Made by a program: the position numbers and the translations under genes. From Flavobacterium sasangense DSM 21067 (GTDB lineage: Bacteria > Bacteroidota > Bacteroidia > Flavobacteriales > Flavobacteriaceae), in assembly GCF_000686885.1 (NCBI RefSeq), contig NZ_JMLU01000005.1, forward strand, positions 100,637 through 164,636: a stretch of DNA of 64,000 nt. The letters run 5' to 3'. Below the pieces are notes generated by a model, which did not search any database, was not told the DNA's origin, and was given only the letters and a program-made list of their open reading frames with translations. The stretch's first letter is position 1. Each line of letters starts with the position of its first letter. Below, one piece after another: positions 37,066-46,170 of this stretch.

Positions 37066-37677
37066 ATGACTCAAAGTGTTGAAAAACAAATAGAAAAATC
37101 TATAAAAAGCAAACCAAAAGGAGTTTTGATTATTCCTGACGATTATATGGATTATGGTTCGTCCGATGCTGTACGAAAAGCGTTGGATAGGTTGGAAAAT
37201 AAACAAATAATTGTTCGTGTAGCACAGGGTATTTACGTTCGCCCAAAAATCAGCAAATTGATAGGGCCATTAGTTCCTTCAGCAGAAGAAGTAGCCGAAG
37301 CCATTGCTAAAAGAGACAGAATAAGAACCATACCTACAGGGAGCTATGCACTTAATGCACTAGGATTGAGTACACAAGTACCTATGAATATTGTATTACT
37401 TACAGATGGCTCTCCAAGAGAAATAAAAGTAGGTAAAAGAAAGATAAGATTTAAAAAAACTACACCTAAAAACTTACTGGCAAAAGGAAAAATTAGTCGA
37501 TTAGTCATTCAAGCATTGAAAGAAATTGGAAATGGTAAGGTAACCACAGAAGAAGAAATCAAAATTATTGGTTTGTTGAAAAAAGAAGATACAAAAGACT
37601 TATTACACGATATAGCATTGGCTCCGGTTTGGATTCAAAAAATAATGAGAAAAGCAATAGAAAATGGCAAAAATTGA
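37066..37677 (+). CDS. abiEi: AbiEi-like antitoxin (DUF6088 family)
   Basis: 203 aa. N-terminal winged-helix domain (about 1-65: GSSDAVRKALDRLENKQIIV, then GIYVRPK) and a C-terminal antitoxin domain (PTGSYALNALGLSTQVP, RKIRFKKTTP). It is the antitoxin and repressor of a type IV system in which the antitoxin counteracts the nucleotidyltransferase without contacting it. It overlaps the toxin gene by 14 nt. Confidence 0.88.
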   Translation: MTQSVEKQIEKSIKSKPKGVLIIPDDYMDYGSSDAVRKALDRLENKQIIVRVAQGIYVRPKISKLIGPLVPSAEEVAEAIAKRDRIRTIPTGSYALNALGLSTQVPMNIVLLTDGSPREIKVGKRKIRFKKTTPKNLLAKGKISRLVIQALKEIGNGKVTTEEEIKIIGLLKKEDTKDLLHDIALAPVWIQKIMRKAIENGKN

Positions 37678-38692
37678 TTTCTATAAAGTAAGCAGAACAG
37701 AAAAAGAAGCGGTTTTTAACGCTATTGCAACTCAAATGGGTATGAAGCCTTTTGCTGTTGAAAAAGATTGGTGGGTAAGTCGCACATTAGAAATTATCTT
37801 TCAAATGGAAATAGCACAGCACTTAGTTTTCAAAGGAGGAACTTCTTTAAGTAAAGCTTGGAAACTAATAAATAGATTTTCAGAAGATATTGATTTAGCT
37901 ATAGATAAAGAGTTTTTTGGGTTCAAAGGTGAGTTAGGAAAGAACCAAAGAGATAAATTAAGAAAAACAGCGGGTATTTATACAACTGAAACTTTTTTTA
38001 AAGAGCTAGAAGCAGCATTTGAAAAAAGAGGGTACAAAAATCTTGACTTTAAAATTATAGAAGCGAAAGACAGTGACCAAGACCCTAGAGTATTAGAAAT
38101 CTATTATCCTAATGTAATTCCAGCGGATACAGCATACATTTTACCAAGAGTTCAAATTGAAGTAAGTTGTCGTTCATTAAGAGAACCTTTCACGGTTAGA
38201 TCTTTTGGAGCATTAGTAGATGAGGTTTTTGTCGATAGGGAATTTTCAGAGCCTCTGTTTCATGTACCTGCAGTAAATGCAGAACGAACCTTCCTAGAAA
38301 AAATGTTTTTATTACAAGAGGAGTTTCACCGCCCAACAGATAAAATGCGAGTAGATCGTTTAAGCCGTCATTTATATGACCTATACCATCTATCGAAAAA
38401 CGGAATTGCAGATAAAGCAATAAACGACAAAGAATTATACGAAACTATAGTGGCACACCGATACAAGTATTCTAAAGTGGGCGATGTAGATTACAACTTA
38501 CACAACCCAAAAACACTTAATCCAATTCCAATAGAGAGTAAAATGGACGAATGGAAAACAGATTATACCAAAATGAAAGAAGACATGATTTACGAAGAAA
38601 ATAAACCTTCTTTCGAAGAATTAATCAACAATTTGGAAGAAGTTAAAAGTAAGCTGCAAAAGGTGGAATGGAATTTTGAATTGAAATTTTGA
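37664..38692 (+). CDS. abiEii: AbiEii-like nucleotidyltransferase toxin
   Basis: 342 aa. Nucleotidyltransferase motif GGTSLSKAW followed by EDIDLAID (about 63-90), the GSx10DxD-type pattern of AbiEii; later conserved parts include LPRVQIEVSCRS and ERTFLEKMFLL. Known relatives use NTPs to modify tRNA acceptor ends and block translation, causing abortive infection. Complete length. It ends 26 nt before the RES-like gene, with no terminator between. Confidence 0.9.
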   Translation: MAKIDFYKVSRTEKEAVFNAIATQMGMKPFAVEKDWWVSRTLEIIFQMEIAQHLVFKGGTSLSKAWKLINRFSEDIDLAIDKEFFGFKGELGKNQRDKLRKTAGIYTTETFFKELEAAFEKRGYKNLDFKIIEAKDSDQDPRVLEIYYPNVIPADTAYILPRVQIEVSCRSLREPFTVRSFGALVDEVFVDREFSEPLFHVPAVNAERTFLEKMFLLQEEFHRPTDKMRVDRLSRHLYDLYHLSKNGIADKAINDKELYETIVAHRYKYSKVGDVDYNLHNPKTLNPIPIESKMDEWKTDYTKMKEDMIYEENKPSFEELINNLEEVKSKLQKVEWNFELKF

Positions 38693-38718
38693 TGGGTTAA
38701 TCATGTTAAATAATTTTT

Positions 38719-39576
38719 ATGAACAATCACCAAGAAATTAAATATTACATATCAAACTTGAGACAATATTTAAAAAAAAACTCAATCAATGAAAATACAG
38801 CCAAGCAAATAGAATTTATATTATTGAATCAATTTAGATTTATTTCAAATTTAACTTTTAAGAAAAAAATACATTCATTTTCAAGAGTTACAATTAATAA
38901 AAGGGTAAATGAAGATAAAAGCGAGAAAACAATTAATGAAATTAAAAAATTAAAATATCCACCCGAAGGCGCAAAAACAAACGGTAGAGCAAATTTGATT
39001 GGAGAAAAAATATTGTATGGAACTGATAATATAATTTCAGCTCTAAAAGAATCTAGAGCTGAAAACAATGATATAATAACTGTTTCAGTGTGGAAATTAA
39101 AAAACGAAAGAATGCTGACAGTTTCTCCAATTTTTAAGAATTTTCCTTTTATTTATAATGAAGTATTTAATTTGAATTTTTTCGAACTAAGACAAGAGTA
39201 TATCAAAAAACTAAATGAAAAGGATAGTGAAATTAAAAAAAATATAGATTTATTCGTTTGTTTTTTATCGGATTGTTTTTCAAAGGATGTCGATGCTAAT
39301 AATCACTTTGACTACTTTTTAAGTTCGTTTTATGCTAATAGAATATTTAATTTTTTACATAATGGTGAAATTGAATGCATTTTATTTCCAAGTGTTCAAG
39401 ATGATTTGTCAGCAATAAATATAGCAATGAAGTATGATGTTTTTGATGATAATTATGAACTTGATAAGGTAGAAGAAAAAAAGGTTATATTGAAACCAAA
39501 TGATCCAGATAGCTATTGTGAATTAGCTTTTTCTAAATCATCTAAATCTTTCACTAATCAAATAATCAATTGGTAA
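38719..39576 (+). CDS. RES-like domain protein (candidate NAD-consuming toxin)
   Basis: 285 aa, no signal peptide. The pattern of the RES family is visible by eye: FSRV (R56), YPPEGAKTNGRAN (R90), ILYGT (Y100), ALKESR (E111) and, near the end, ILFPSVQDDLSAINIAM (S225). RES proteins (for example MbcT, PP_2434-type) degrade NAD+ and normally pair with a Xre antitoxin, which is absent here. It ends 1 nt before the TPR-CHAT gene. Divergent, so the call needs structural confirmation. Confidence 0.6.
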   Translation: MNNHQEIKYYISNLRQYLKKNSINENTAKQIEFILLNQFRFISNLTFKKKIHSFSRVTINKRVNEDKSEKTINEIKKLKYPPEGAKTNGRANLIGEKILYGTDNIISALKESRAENNDIITVSVWKLKNERMLTVSPIFKNFPFIYNEVFNLNFFELRQEYIKKLNEKDSEIKKNIDLFVCFLSDCFSKDVDANNHFDYFLSSFYANRIFNFLHNGEIECILFPSVQDDLSAINIAMKYDVFDDNYELDKVEEKKVILKPNDPDSYCELAFSKSSKSFTNQIINW

Positions 39577-39577
39577 T

Positions 39578-42500
39578 ATGAAGTTAAAATTGGTGATATT
39601 TTTTGTATTATTTTTTCAATTATCAAGATCGCAAATTGATAGTACTAGATATTATTATCAAAACGGAAATTACAATAAAGCTATATTGTATGGAGAAAAA
39701 TTAAAAAAGGATAATTCAATTCCAAAAACAAATCTTGGTATTTTATTAAATCATTTAGCTTTATCTTATTCAAAAATTGGGGATATAAAAAAAGCTGAAA
39801 TTAATTATTTACAGGAGTTAGAAATAGAAAAAAGTCTATTCGGGGAAAATCATGCTATTATAGCAAATACATATAGGAATCTAGGTAATTTAAAATTTTC
39901 TGATAAAGAGTTTATCAAATCTGAAAATTATTTCCTAAAAGCAATAGAAATAAAAAAAAATATTGATGGTATAGAACACCCAGAATACAGTAAATTTTTG
40001 TTGGATTTAGCGGTTCTCTACAAAGAGAATAAAAATTATAAAAAAGCCGAAGAAGTATATACATATGTTTGTGAGTTAACTAAAAAATATCAGGGTGTAA
40101 ATAGTCAAATTTATAATAGTGCATTGATATCATTTGCAATTTATTTTGACGAAATAGGTAATCACAAAAAAACAGATCAATTGCTTTTGGAATCCTATAC
40201 TAATCTTAAAAATAATATTGATAAATCAACAATTTCAGCTTACTTTTTTGTTGTAGACATTTTGGGTATGAGATTTGGAAATCAACAAAAGTTTAAAGAA
40301 TCACAAGAATTTTATAGTGAAAGTCTCGAGCTAAAAAAGCAATATTTTGGAGAATCGAGCAAAGAATACACTAAATCGTTAATAAATTTAGGAATATCTT
40401 ATTCGCAACAATCAGACTATTCAAAGTCTAGATTTTTTTTCGAAAAAGTATTGTCAATAAATAAAAATCTGAATTCTGATAATATAAATAATTATACGAT
40501 TGCTTTACAAGGTTTAATCACTGGTTATAGTTTTGAAGGAAAATACGATTTATCTGAATTGTATTTACAAGAACTTATTAAGATTAATAAAATTTTTTTC
40601 GGTGAAAAAAGTCTTGAGTATATAAAATCATTAGTGTTATTGGCAGAAAATTATTTAAATAAAGGCGACTTAAATAACGCAGAAATTTTTTTTCTACAAT
40701 CAATTACTGAGATTGAAAAAATTAATTCTAGTGACCAGTTAAACATTCTAAATAGAATCGTAGATTTTTATTTGGAGTTGAATAATAATGATAAAGCTTA
40801 CTATTACTTGACTAAAGCAGATGCTTTATACCAAAGTATGAAATCAAGTTATGATAAAAACGATATATCTCATTACATGATTTTTCGCTCTTGGTGTAGT
40901 TATTACTTAGCTATTGGAGATTTGAACAATGCTTTGGATTCTGCTTTAAAAAGGATTCAATTAATAAGACAAAATCCCTTATTTGATAGCTTAAAATATG
41001 CATATTCTAAAGATTTATCTGATTTAGGTTTGATATATAAATATAGAGTTGATTATGTTAATTCAGAAAAAAATTATCTACTAGCTTATGAAATTAGAAA
41101 AGATAAAATAGGTCAGAACCCCCGAAATGACGCTTCTCTTTTATTAAGTATAGGCTTGATGTATCAGCAAAAAAATGATTTTAATAATGCAGAAAAATAT
41201 TTTGTAAAAGCTATTGAATTAGCTGATAAAATTGATGGTGAACTCTCTTTTTATGATGATTTAATGTACTATACATTTAGTTTTTACAATCAATTTTCAT
41301 TATCCGAAAAGGCAATGGAATATTTATTAAGAGCTCATGAAAGAGAAAAAAACGTTTTAGAAAAGATAACTTCTTTTTTTAGTGTAACCGAAATTCAAAA
41401 TTATATTTTTGTTAATAAAAAGCAAGGAGCCATAACTTATTCGTATGTCCAGAATCACCCAAACCAATATCCATCGCTCAATAGCGCAATATACGAAAAC
41501 CAACTTCTTCTTAAGAACCTATCCCTTCGCAACCAACAACGAATAAAAGCAACCATTGAAAAAAACGGGGATACTAATCTTAAAGAAAAGTACCAACGAT
41601 TTCTAGACAACAAAAGATATATCACCAAAATTGAAGAACTTCCGGCAGCACAAAAACCAGCAACATATGACCAATTAAAAGCAGAAACAGAAAGTCTCGA
41701 AAAAGAAATAACACGTTTGTCTTCTACTTTTGCAGAGGCAAAAAAATCATTATCGGTTACTTGGAAGCAAATTCAAGAAAAACTAAAACCAAACGATGTA
41801 GTTATAGACTTAGTTTCGTTCAATTATTACAATAACAAATGGACTGATAGTACTATGTATGGTGCTTTTGTAATTAAAAAAGACAGCAAGTTTCCAAAGT
41901 TTGTAAGTCTGTTTGAAGAAAAACAACTAGCGGTTTTATTAGAAAGAAACAACAAAGCGCACGATTCAATACAATCCAAAATAATTAATAAGCAATATTC
42001 AGATAAAGAAATCAGCGATTTGTTTTACAAACCACTAGAAGCAGAATTAAAAAATAGTAATACAATTTATCTAGCTCCTTCGGGTTTGGCGCACCAAATA
42101 AATTTTAAAGCCTTACCTGTAAATACAAATCAAACTTTGGGCGAAAAGTACAAGTTAATTCTTTTAGGTACTACAACTACATTGGTAGATTATAAACCAT
42201 TAACCATCAATAAAAAAGATAATTTTGAGATTGTTTTATATGGTGGAATTAATTACAACAAAAAACAGGTTGAGGTTTATAAAGAAGCTTATCCAAACGA
42301 ATTAAATGATTTAGCAACCAGAAGTGGAATTTTGGAGTTTAATTATTTACCTGGCACCAATGATGAGGTAAATAAGATTAATAAAGAAGCAATTATGTAT
42401 AACTTCAAAACTACAATTAAAACAGAAAGTGCAGCTACAGAAGAGAGTGTAAAGCAATTAAGCGGAAAAGCAAATCCTTTCATATTACATTTAGCAACTC

Positions 42501-43006
42501 ATGGCTTTTTCTTTGAAAATACAAAACAGGAATTATCAGATTTAGATAAAAACATTCCAGTAGAAGCTAAAAAAAGAATCTATTTAGCATCAGAAGACCC
42601 TATGATGCGTTCTGGTTTACTACTTGCTGGAGCAAATAATTCGTGGAGAAAAACCAATAATGAAACAAATGCAGATGATGGTATTTTAACCGCTAAAGAA
42701 ATCGCTAATCTAGATTTAAGTAATTGTAAATTAGTAGTGTTAAGTGCTTGTGAAACGGGTTTAGGTCAAATAAATGGTAGCGAAGGTGTTTTTGGCTTAC
42801 AACGCGCATTTAAAATGGCAGGTGTTCAAAATATCATCATGAGTTTGTGGAAAGTTCCTGATGCCCAAACCTCAGAATTATTCGAAAATTTCTATGCAGC
42901 ATGTTTTAGTGGTAAATCCATACAAGAAGCTTTCAGTGAAGCCCAAAACAAAATGAAAGAAAAATATTCCCCTTACTATTGGGCAGGTTTTGTACTACTA
43001 GAATAA
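39578..43006 (+). CDS. Exported TPR-CHAT caspase-like protease
   Basis: 1142 aa. Signal peptide (1-19, ends QLSRSQ). Residues 20-620 are tetratricopeptide repeats (GNYNKAILYGEKL, DIKKAEINYLQELEIEKSLF and many more). A coiled linker precedes the C-terminal CHAT peptidase (about 800-1142) with catalytic His in HLATHG (H975) and catalytic Cys in LSACETGLG (C1058). CHAT proteases are separase/caspase relatives used in bacterial effectors and type III-E CRISPR. The signal peptide places this one in the periplasm. Confidence 0.9.
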   Translation: MKLKLVIFFVLFFQLSRSQIDSTRYYYQNGNYNKAILYGEKLKKDNSIPKTNLGILLNHLALSYSKIGDIKKAEINYLQELEIEKSLFGENHAIIANTYRNLGNLKFSDKEFIKSENYFLKAIEIKKNIDGIEHPEYSKFLLDLAVLYKENKNYKKAEEVYTYVCELTKKYQGVNSQIYNSALISFAIYFDEIGNHKKTDQLLLESYTNLKNNIDKSTISAYFFVVDILGMRFGNQQKFKESQEFYSESLELKKQYFGESSKEYTKSLINLGISYSQQSDYSKSRFFFEKVLSINKNLNSDNINNYTIALQGLITGYSFEGKYDLSELYLQELIKINKIFFGEKSLEYIKSLVLLAENYLNKGDLNNAEIFFLQSITEIEKINSSDQLNILNRIVDFYLELNNNDKAYYYLTKADALYQSMKSSYDKNDISHYMIFRSWCSYYLAIGDLNNALDSALKRIQLIRQNPLFDSLKYAYSKDLSDLGLIYKYRVDYVNSEKNYLLAYEIRKDKIGQNPRNDASLLLSIGLMYQQKNDFNNAEKYFVKAIELADKIDGELSFYDDLMYYTFSFYNQFSLSEKAMEYLLRAHEREKNVLEKITSFFSVTEIQNYIFVNKKQGAITYSYVQNHPNQYPSLNSAIYENQLLLKNLSLRNQQRIKATIEKNGDTNLKEKYQRFLDNKRYITKIEELPAAQKPATYDQLKAETESLEKEITRLSSTFAEAKKSLSVTWKQIQEKLKPNDVVIDLVSFNYYNNKWTDSTMYGAFVIKKDSKFPKFVSLFEEKQLAVLLERNNKAHDSIQSKIINKQYSDKEISDLFYKPLEAELKNSNTIYLAPSGLAHQINFKALPVNTNQTLGEKYKLILLGTTTTLVDYKPLTINKKDNFEIVLYGGINYNKKQVEVYKEAYPNELNDLATRSGILEFNYLPGTNDEVNKINKEAIMYNFKTTIKTESAATEESVKQLSGKANPFILHLATHGFFFENTKQELSDLDKNIPVEAKKRIYLASEDPMMRSGLLLAGANNSWRKTNNETNADDGILTAKEIANLDLSNCKLVVLSACETGLGQINGSEGVFGLQRAFKMAGVQNIIMSLWKVPDAQTSELFENFYAACFSGKSIQEAFSEAQNKMKEKYSPYYWAGFVLLE

Positions 43007-43021
43007 TTTTTTTTAGCAATA

Positions 43022-43051
43022 GGGTTACCTTTTTATCTTTTTCATATAAAC
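43022..43051 (+). promoter_or_regulatory. Candidate ECF-sigma promoter, copy 2
   Basis: GGGTTACC, 13 nt, CATATAAAC: the same block as 30612-30641. It lies 26 nt before the 43078 small membrane protein. Confidence 0.6.
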
Positions 43052-43077
43052 TATAAAACAATTAAAATATAGAAATT

Positions 43078-43236
43078 ATGAAATTATTTGGTAATGACCC
43101 TTTCAGTGTGTTCCTCACAATGTTATTTATTGGATTAGTAATACAAGTAATAAAAATAGCAATGTTTGTAATTATTCCATTTGTTTTATTTCTTGGATTG
43201 TATAGTTTTTTTAGTGATTCACCATCAAAAAAATAA
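43078..43236 (+). CDS. 52-aa membrane protein
   Basis: Reads MKLFGNDPFSVFLTMLFIG at the start, with two adjoining hydrophobic stretches (about 9-30 and 28-47) and a polar SDSPSKK tail. Placed directly behind ECF promoter copy 2 with an A-rich leader, which is the main support for it being a gene. Could be a small stress-induced membrane peptide or holin-like effector; function unknown. Confidence 0.6.
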   Translation: MKLFGNDPFSVFLTMLFIGLVIQVIKIAMFVIIPFVLFLGLYSFFSDSPSKK

Positions 43237-43307
43237 AACCAATTAAAGGTTTAATTAAGAATGATTCAACTAAAAATTTTTAAATAATAATCTAAAACTT
43301 AAAAAAC

Positions 43308-43664
43308 ATGGAATGGTCAAACGAAAGAAATTTAATTAATTCATTTTTCACCAACATTGAAGACTACAATCGGTTTTGTCAAAAATTGAGAGGTTTGGTA
43401 ATTGCCAATAATGAAGGAACCGTATTTGCTGAATTAGAAAAGAAAGGAGGATATTTTTTATACACACTAACTTGGCTTGAAGATCAAAAGTACATAGGTG
43501 ACTATGTAAAAGTTTTTGAACCAACAGAGGAAAATATTAAAGTTTTTAATGATGGTTGTAGAATTTTAGCCGAAAGGTTAGAAATTTATATTACAACTAA
43601 CGATGAAGCTAAAGTACCTATGTATCCTCCAGCTTTCGGAGAGTTAACACACGTACTTAAATAA
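43308..43664 (+). CDS. Small cytosolic protein, unknown
   Basis: 118 aa, acidic, mixed helix and strand (VIANNEGTVFAELEKKGGYF). No signal peptide and no recognised family. It lies 72 nt after the 52-aa membrane protein and may share the ECF-type promoter. Confidence 0.65.
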   Translation: MEWSNERNLINSFFTNIEDYNRFCQKLRGLVIANNEGTVFAELEKKGGYFLYTLTWLEDQKYIGDYVKVFEPTEENIKVFNDGCRILAERLEIYITTNDEAKVPMYPPAFGELTHVLK

Positions 43665-43689
43665 ATTTGCATATCTCATTTATTTTCTT

Positions 43690-43857
43690 TAATTATGTGT
43701 CCAGCATCCAGATAGCCCTCGGGCTAGCCAACCGATCAACTCACGACACGGTGGCCTAGTATGCGGAACAGTCGTTCAAATGTGTTGAGAAACCACAATT
43801 CTTTTACCGTTTTGATGCGACATAACAACTTTTGTTTAATTTTTAATTTGTTATGTT
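43690..43857. other. GC-rich non-coding segment with hairpins
   Basis: A local rise in G+C inside AT-rich surroundings, without an ORF. AGCCCTCGGGCT (43717-43728) is a small hairpin, and GTCG-TTCAAA and TTTTGATGCGAC form an imperfect long-range stem. It could be a structured 5' leader or small RNA for the 43858 cluster. Confidence 0.35.
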
Positions 43858-44148
43858 ATGCTAAATTATGCAGTAGTACAAAGCCAATGGAAAACAAATT
43901 TCCATTCCCTTTCTGATGAAGAACTCATCGAAGTATTCAATCAGGAAACACAAAAAAAAGGCTGGACAACAGCTAGAACTTATTTGTTGAAATCGTGTAT
44001 TTCAGAAATGTTGGAACGGAAATGGAACCTCAATTCATTCGTTGAATTCCATCAAAACGGCACAGTAAAATCCGTGTCATTACAAAATCCAATTCAGTTA
44101 GTAAATCAAACCCTTATTTTAAAATCGCATCAAAATGAAAACAACTAA
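43858..44148 (+). CDS. Small protein, unknown
   Basis: 96 aa, helical start (LSDEELIEVFNQETQKKGW), no signal peptide, no family recognised. It overlaps the next gene by 14 nt, so the two are probably translated together. First gene of an uncharacterised run that ends in a CHAP amidase. Confidence 0.65.
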   Translation: MLNYAVVQSQWKTNFHSLSDEELIEVFNQETQKKGWTTARTYLLKSCISEMLERKWNLNSFVEFHQNGTVKSVSLQNPIQLVNQTLILKSHQNENN

Positions 44149-44944
44149 TATTCACTTCATAAGCTTACATCACAATCCAGTTCATAACAATACACACAAA
44201 GAATATAAAATCTTTGGTGCGCAACACGTCATCATCCAAAAAACAAACGTAAGTCTTAGCGATATAACGTTTGATAAAACACATCCTGTATTTTTAGAAA
44301 TACAACACGACCAACTCACCACACTTTTAGATTGGACCAATTGTAAACCATACGAAATCTGGTATTTCAACGAAAAGTTGGAATTTACAGGAAAAGCTTT
44401 CAGTATCGGAGAGGCTTCAGGTAGTTTTATCATCCAAACACAAGCAAAATACATTTTGCTATGGAATACAGAACTAAATACCAAAACAAGTGAGTATTTA
44501 GCCAATTTCCGTTGCTCGTATTTCGAATGGCAAGAAACCGCCGAACACCAATTCACTAGTCAAAATTTTCCCACCCATTATGGTAGATTTCCTTATGTGA
44601 TTATCAAACAGGAAAATTCGCCTTGTTTTTCACAAATTCCGGTTCACATCAATCCAGTTTCCAATACATTACCAGGTATTTCGATTGTTATAAATGCAGA
44701 AGTAGAAATAACAGCAGAGGAAATAGAACAAATCATGGTAGAGCATGTCACTTTGGTACAACAAAAAGAAAGTAAAAAACAAAATAGAAACGTAAAAGTG
44801 GCTTTAGTCATTAATGCTAACAAAGCCTACTATTTTGAACAAGACAAAGAACCAACACTAAATAGTATTCCTTCGGGTGGTGTTCTCTTGGATGTAGAAG
44901 GAAATATTATAGCAAAAAATACAGAGCATTACAATCAATTGTAA
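44135..44944 (+). CDS. Uncharacterised cytosolic protein
   Basis: 269 aa, beta-rich, with His/Asn-rich start (HFISLHHNPVHNNTH). No signal peptide or catalytic motif seen. Layout SGGVLLDVEGNIIAKN at the C-terminus suggests a closing beta domain. Part of the closely spaced 43858-47275 cluster. Confidence 0.65.
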   Translation: MKTTNIHFISLHHNPVHNNTHKEYKIFGAQHVIIQKTNVSLSDITFDKTHPVFLEIQHDQLTTLLDWTNCKPYEIWYFNEKLEFTGKAFSIGEASGSFIIQTQAKYILLWNTELNTKTSEYLANFRCSYFEWQETAEHQFTSQNFPTHYGRFPYVIIKQENSPCFSQIPVHINPVSNTLPGISIVINAEVEITAEEIEQIMVEHVTLVQQKESKKQNRNVKVALVINANKAYYFEQDKEPTLNSIPSGGVLLDVEGNIIAKNTEHYNQL

Positions 44945-44959
44945 AATTTATAAGTAACT

Positions 44960-45343
44960 ATGGTAACAGTAACAGAAGAAAAAATTGATATTGCTCCAGA
45001 ACTTCTGGAGCAATACAATACACAAGTGGAAAAACAAGTAATTGTACATGCAAATACGTTCGGGATTCCAAACTTTCATACCATTCGTGTATGGCCAACC
45101 ATTTATTTAATTCCAAAAGGGACTTCGCATAAATGCAAATTACTGCATCATTTCAATATCGTAATGTATCCCAAATGGCAACCAATTGGACCATCTGGTC
45201 AACATAATTTTACCTTATTGTTTGAAGGATTACCAGCCGATTGTACCACTTTTGATATTGTAGAAATTATTGATGAAGAAGGAGCATTTGAGTACAGAAA
45301 CATGCCAAGAAACGAATCTGATGTGTATCATGTAACATTTTAA
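44960..45343 (+). CDS. Small beta-rich protein, unknown
   Basis: 127 aa. Strand-rich (TIRVWPTIYLIPKGTSHKCK, HNFTLLFEGLPADCTTFDIV), no signal peptide. Size and acidic character would fit an immunity or chaperone-like partner of a neighbour, but no family is recognised. It ends 2 nt before the 45346 gene. Confidence 0.65.
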   Translation: MVTVTEEKIDIAPELLEQYNTQVEKQVIVHANTFGIPNFHTIRVWPTIYLIPKGTSHKCKLLHHFNIVMYPKWQPIGPSGQHNFTLLFEGLPADCTTFDIVEIIDEEGAFEYRNMPRNESDVYHVTF

Positions 45344-45345
45344 GT

Positions 45346-46152
45346 ATGAACTGCGAGTATTTAGCATATAAACCAAAAGAAGTAACCCCAGGTATTTGGT
45401 TACCTGAAGATGGTATTGATTATCATTCAAAATACACTTCTGTGAAAAAATACAACCCAGATGGTTTACTTTTTTATGAAATTAAAAACGGTTATGAAGA
45501 GAAAACAGTCTTTATGGATTTATTGCCAACGGCAAAGCTGATGCATCATATGTTCAGTTATTTGGAAAAGAAAATAATGTATCACTATGAAAAAGGAGGT
45601 GTTTTAAAGAAAACAACTTTCATTTCTTACAATGATAATTTTGAAGTGGAGCATACAGAAAAGAATTTTTTTTATGATAACGATAGTACCATTTGTCTAC
45701 ATTTCTTATACGACAAACCTTCATATTATGATAAAACAACGCTTCTAAAAGACAAAAAAATAGTGGAATATTGGAAAGAAGACAAACGCCCTTACCAAAG
45801 ATATGAATACTATTATGATAATGACAAACTAATGACTTTGGTTGAGGTTGAATTACCATTTAAACGAATTAAACAATTTTGGGAACACAAATTCGATAGT
45901 AATGGCAATTGTATCGAGATGCAACGTTTCAATTATAAAAAAGAACCAGAGCATTGTAGGTTGTATTTTTTCGACGAATACAACAACTGCATCAAAGAAC
46001 AAATGGTATTCGGTACTTCAAAAAGATTAGTTGAGGATATCAATTTCATACATGAATATGACGATGATGGGAATTGGAACAGGAAAGTAATTTATAAAAA
46101 TAGTAGTATTCAATATTTCGTTGATAATAAAACCAACCTACTCATCAAATAA
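45346..46152 (+). CDS. YD/MORN-like repeat protein, unknown
   Basis: 268 aa, rich in Tyr, Asp, Lys. Recurrent segments such as YEYYYDNDKLM, EHKFDSNGNCIEMQRFNY and HEYDDDGNWNRKVIYKN resemble the YD/toxin-immunity YwqK-like repeats seen in Bacteroidota. No signal peptide. Could be an immunity-type partner of a secreted effector; unproven. Confidence 0.6.
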   Translation: MNCEYLAYKPKEVTPGIWLPEDGIDYHSKYTSVKKYNPDGLLFYEIKNGYEEKTVFMDLLPTAKLMHHMFSYLEKKIMYHYEKGGVLKKTTFISYNDNFEVEHTEKNFFYDNDSTICLHFLYDKPSYYDKTTLLKDKKIVEYWKEDKRPYQRYEYYYDNDKLMTLVEVELPFKRIKQFWEHKFDSNGNCIEMQRFNYKKEPEHCRLYFFDEYNNCIKEQMVFGTSKRLVEDINFIHEYDDDGNWNRKVIYKNSSIQYFVDNKTNLLIK

Positions 46153-46170
46153 TAAAACAAACATTTTATA

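Noticed and set aside
37066..38692. AbiE pair as part of the sigma operon
   Set aside because: It has its own promoter and operator; more likely a separate module inserted between sigma and CHAT genes.
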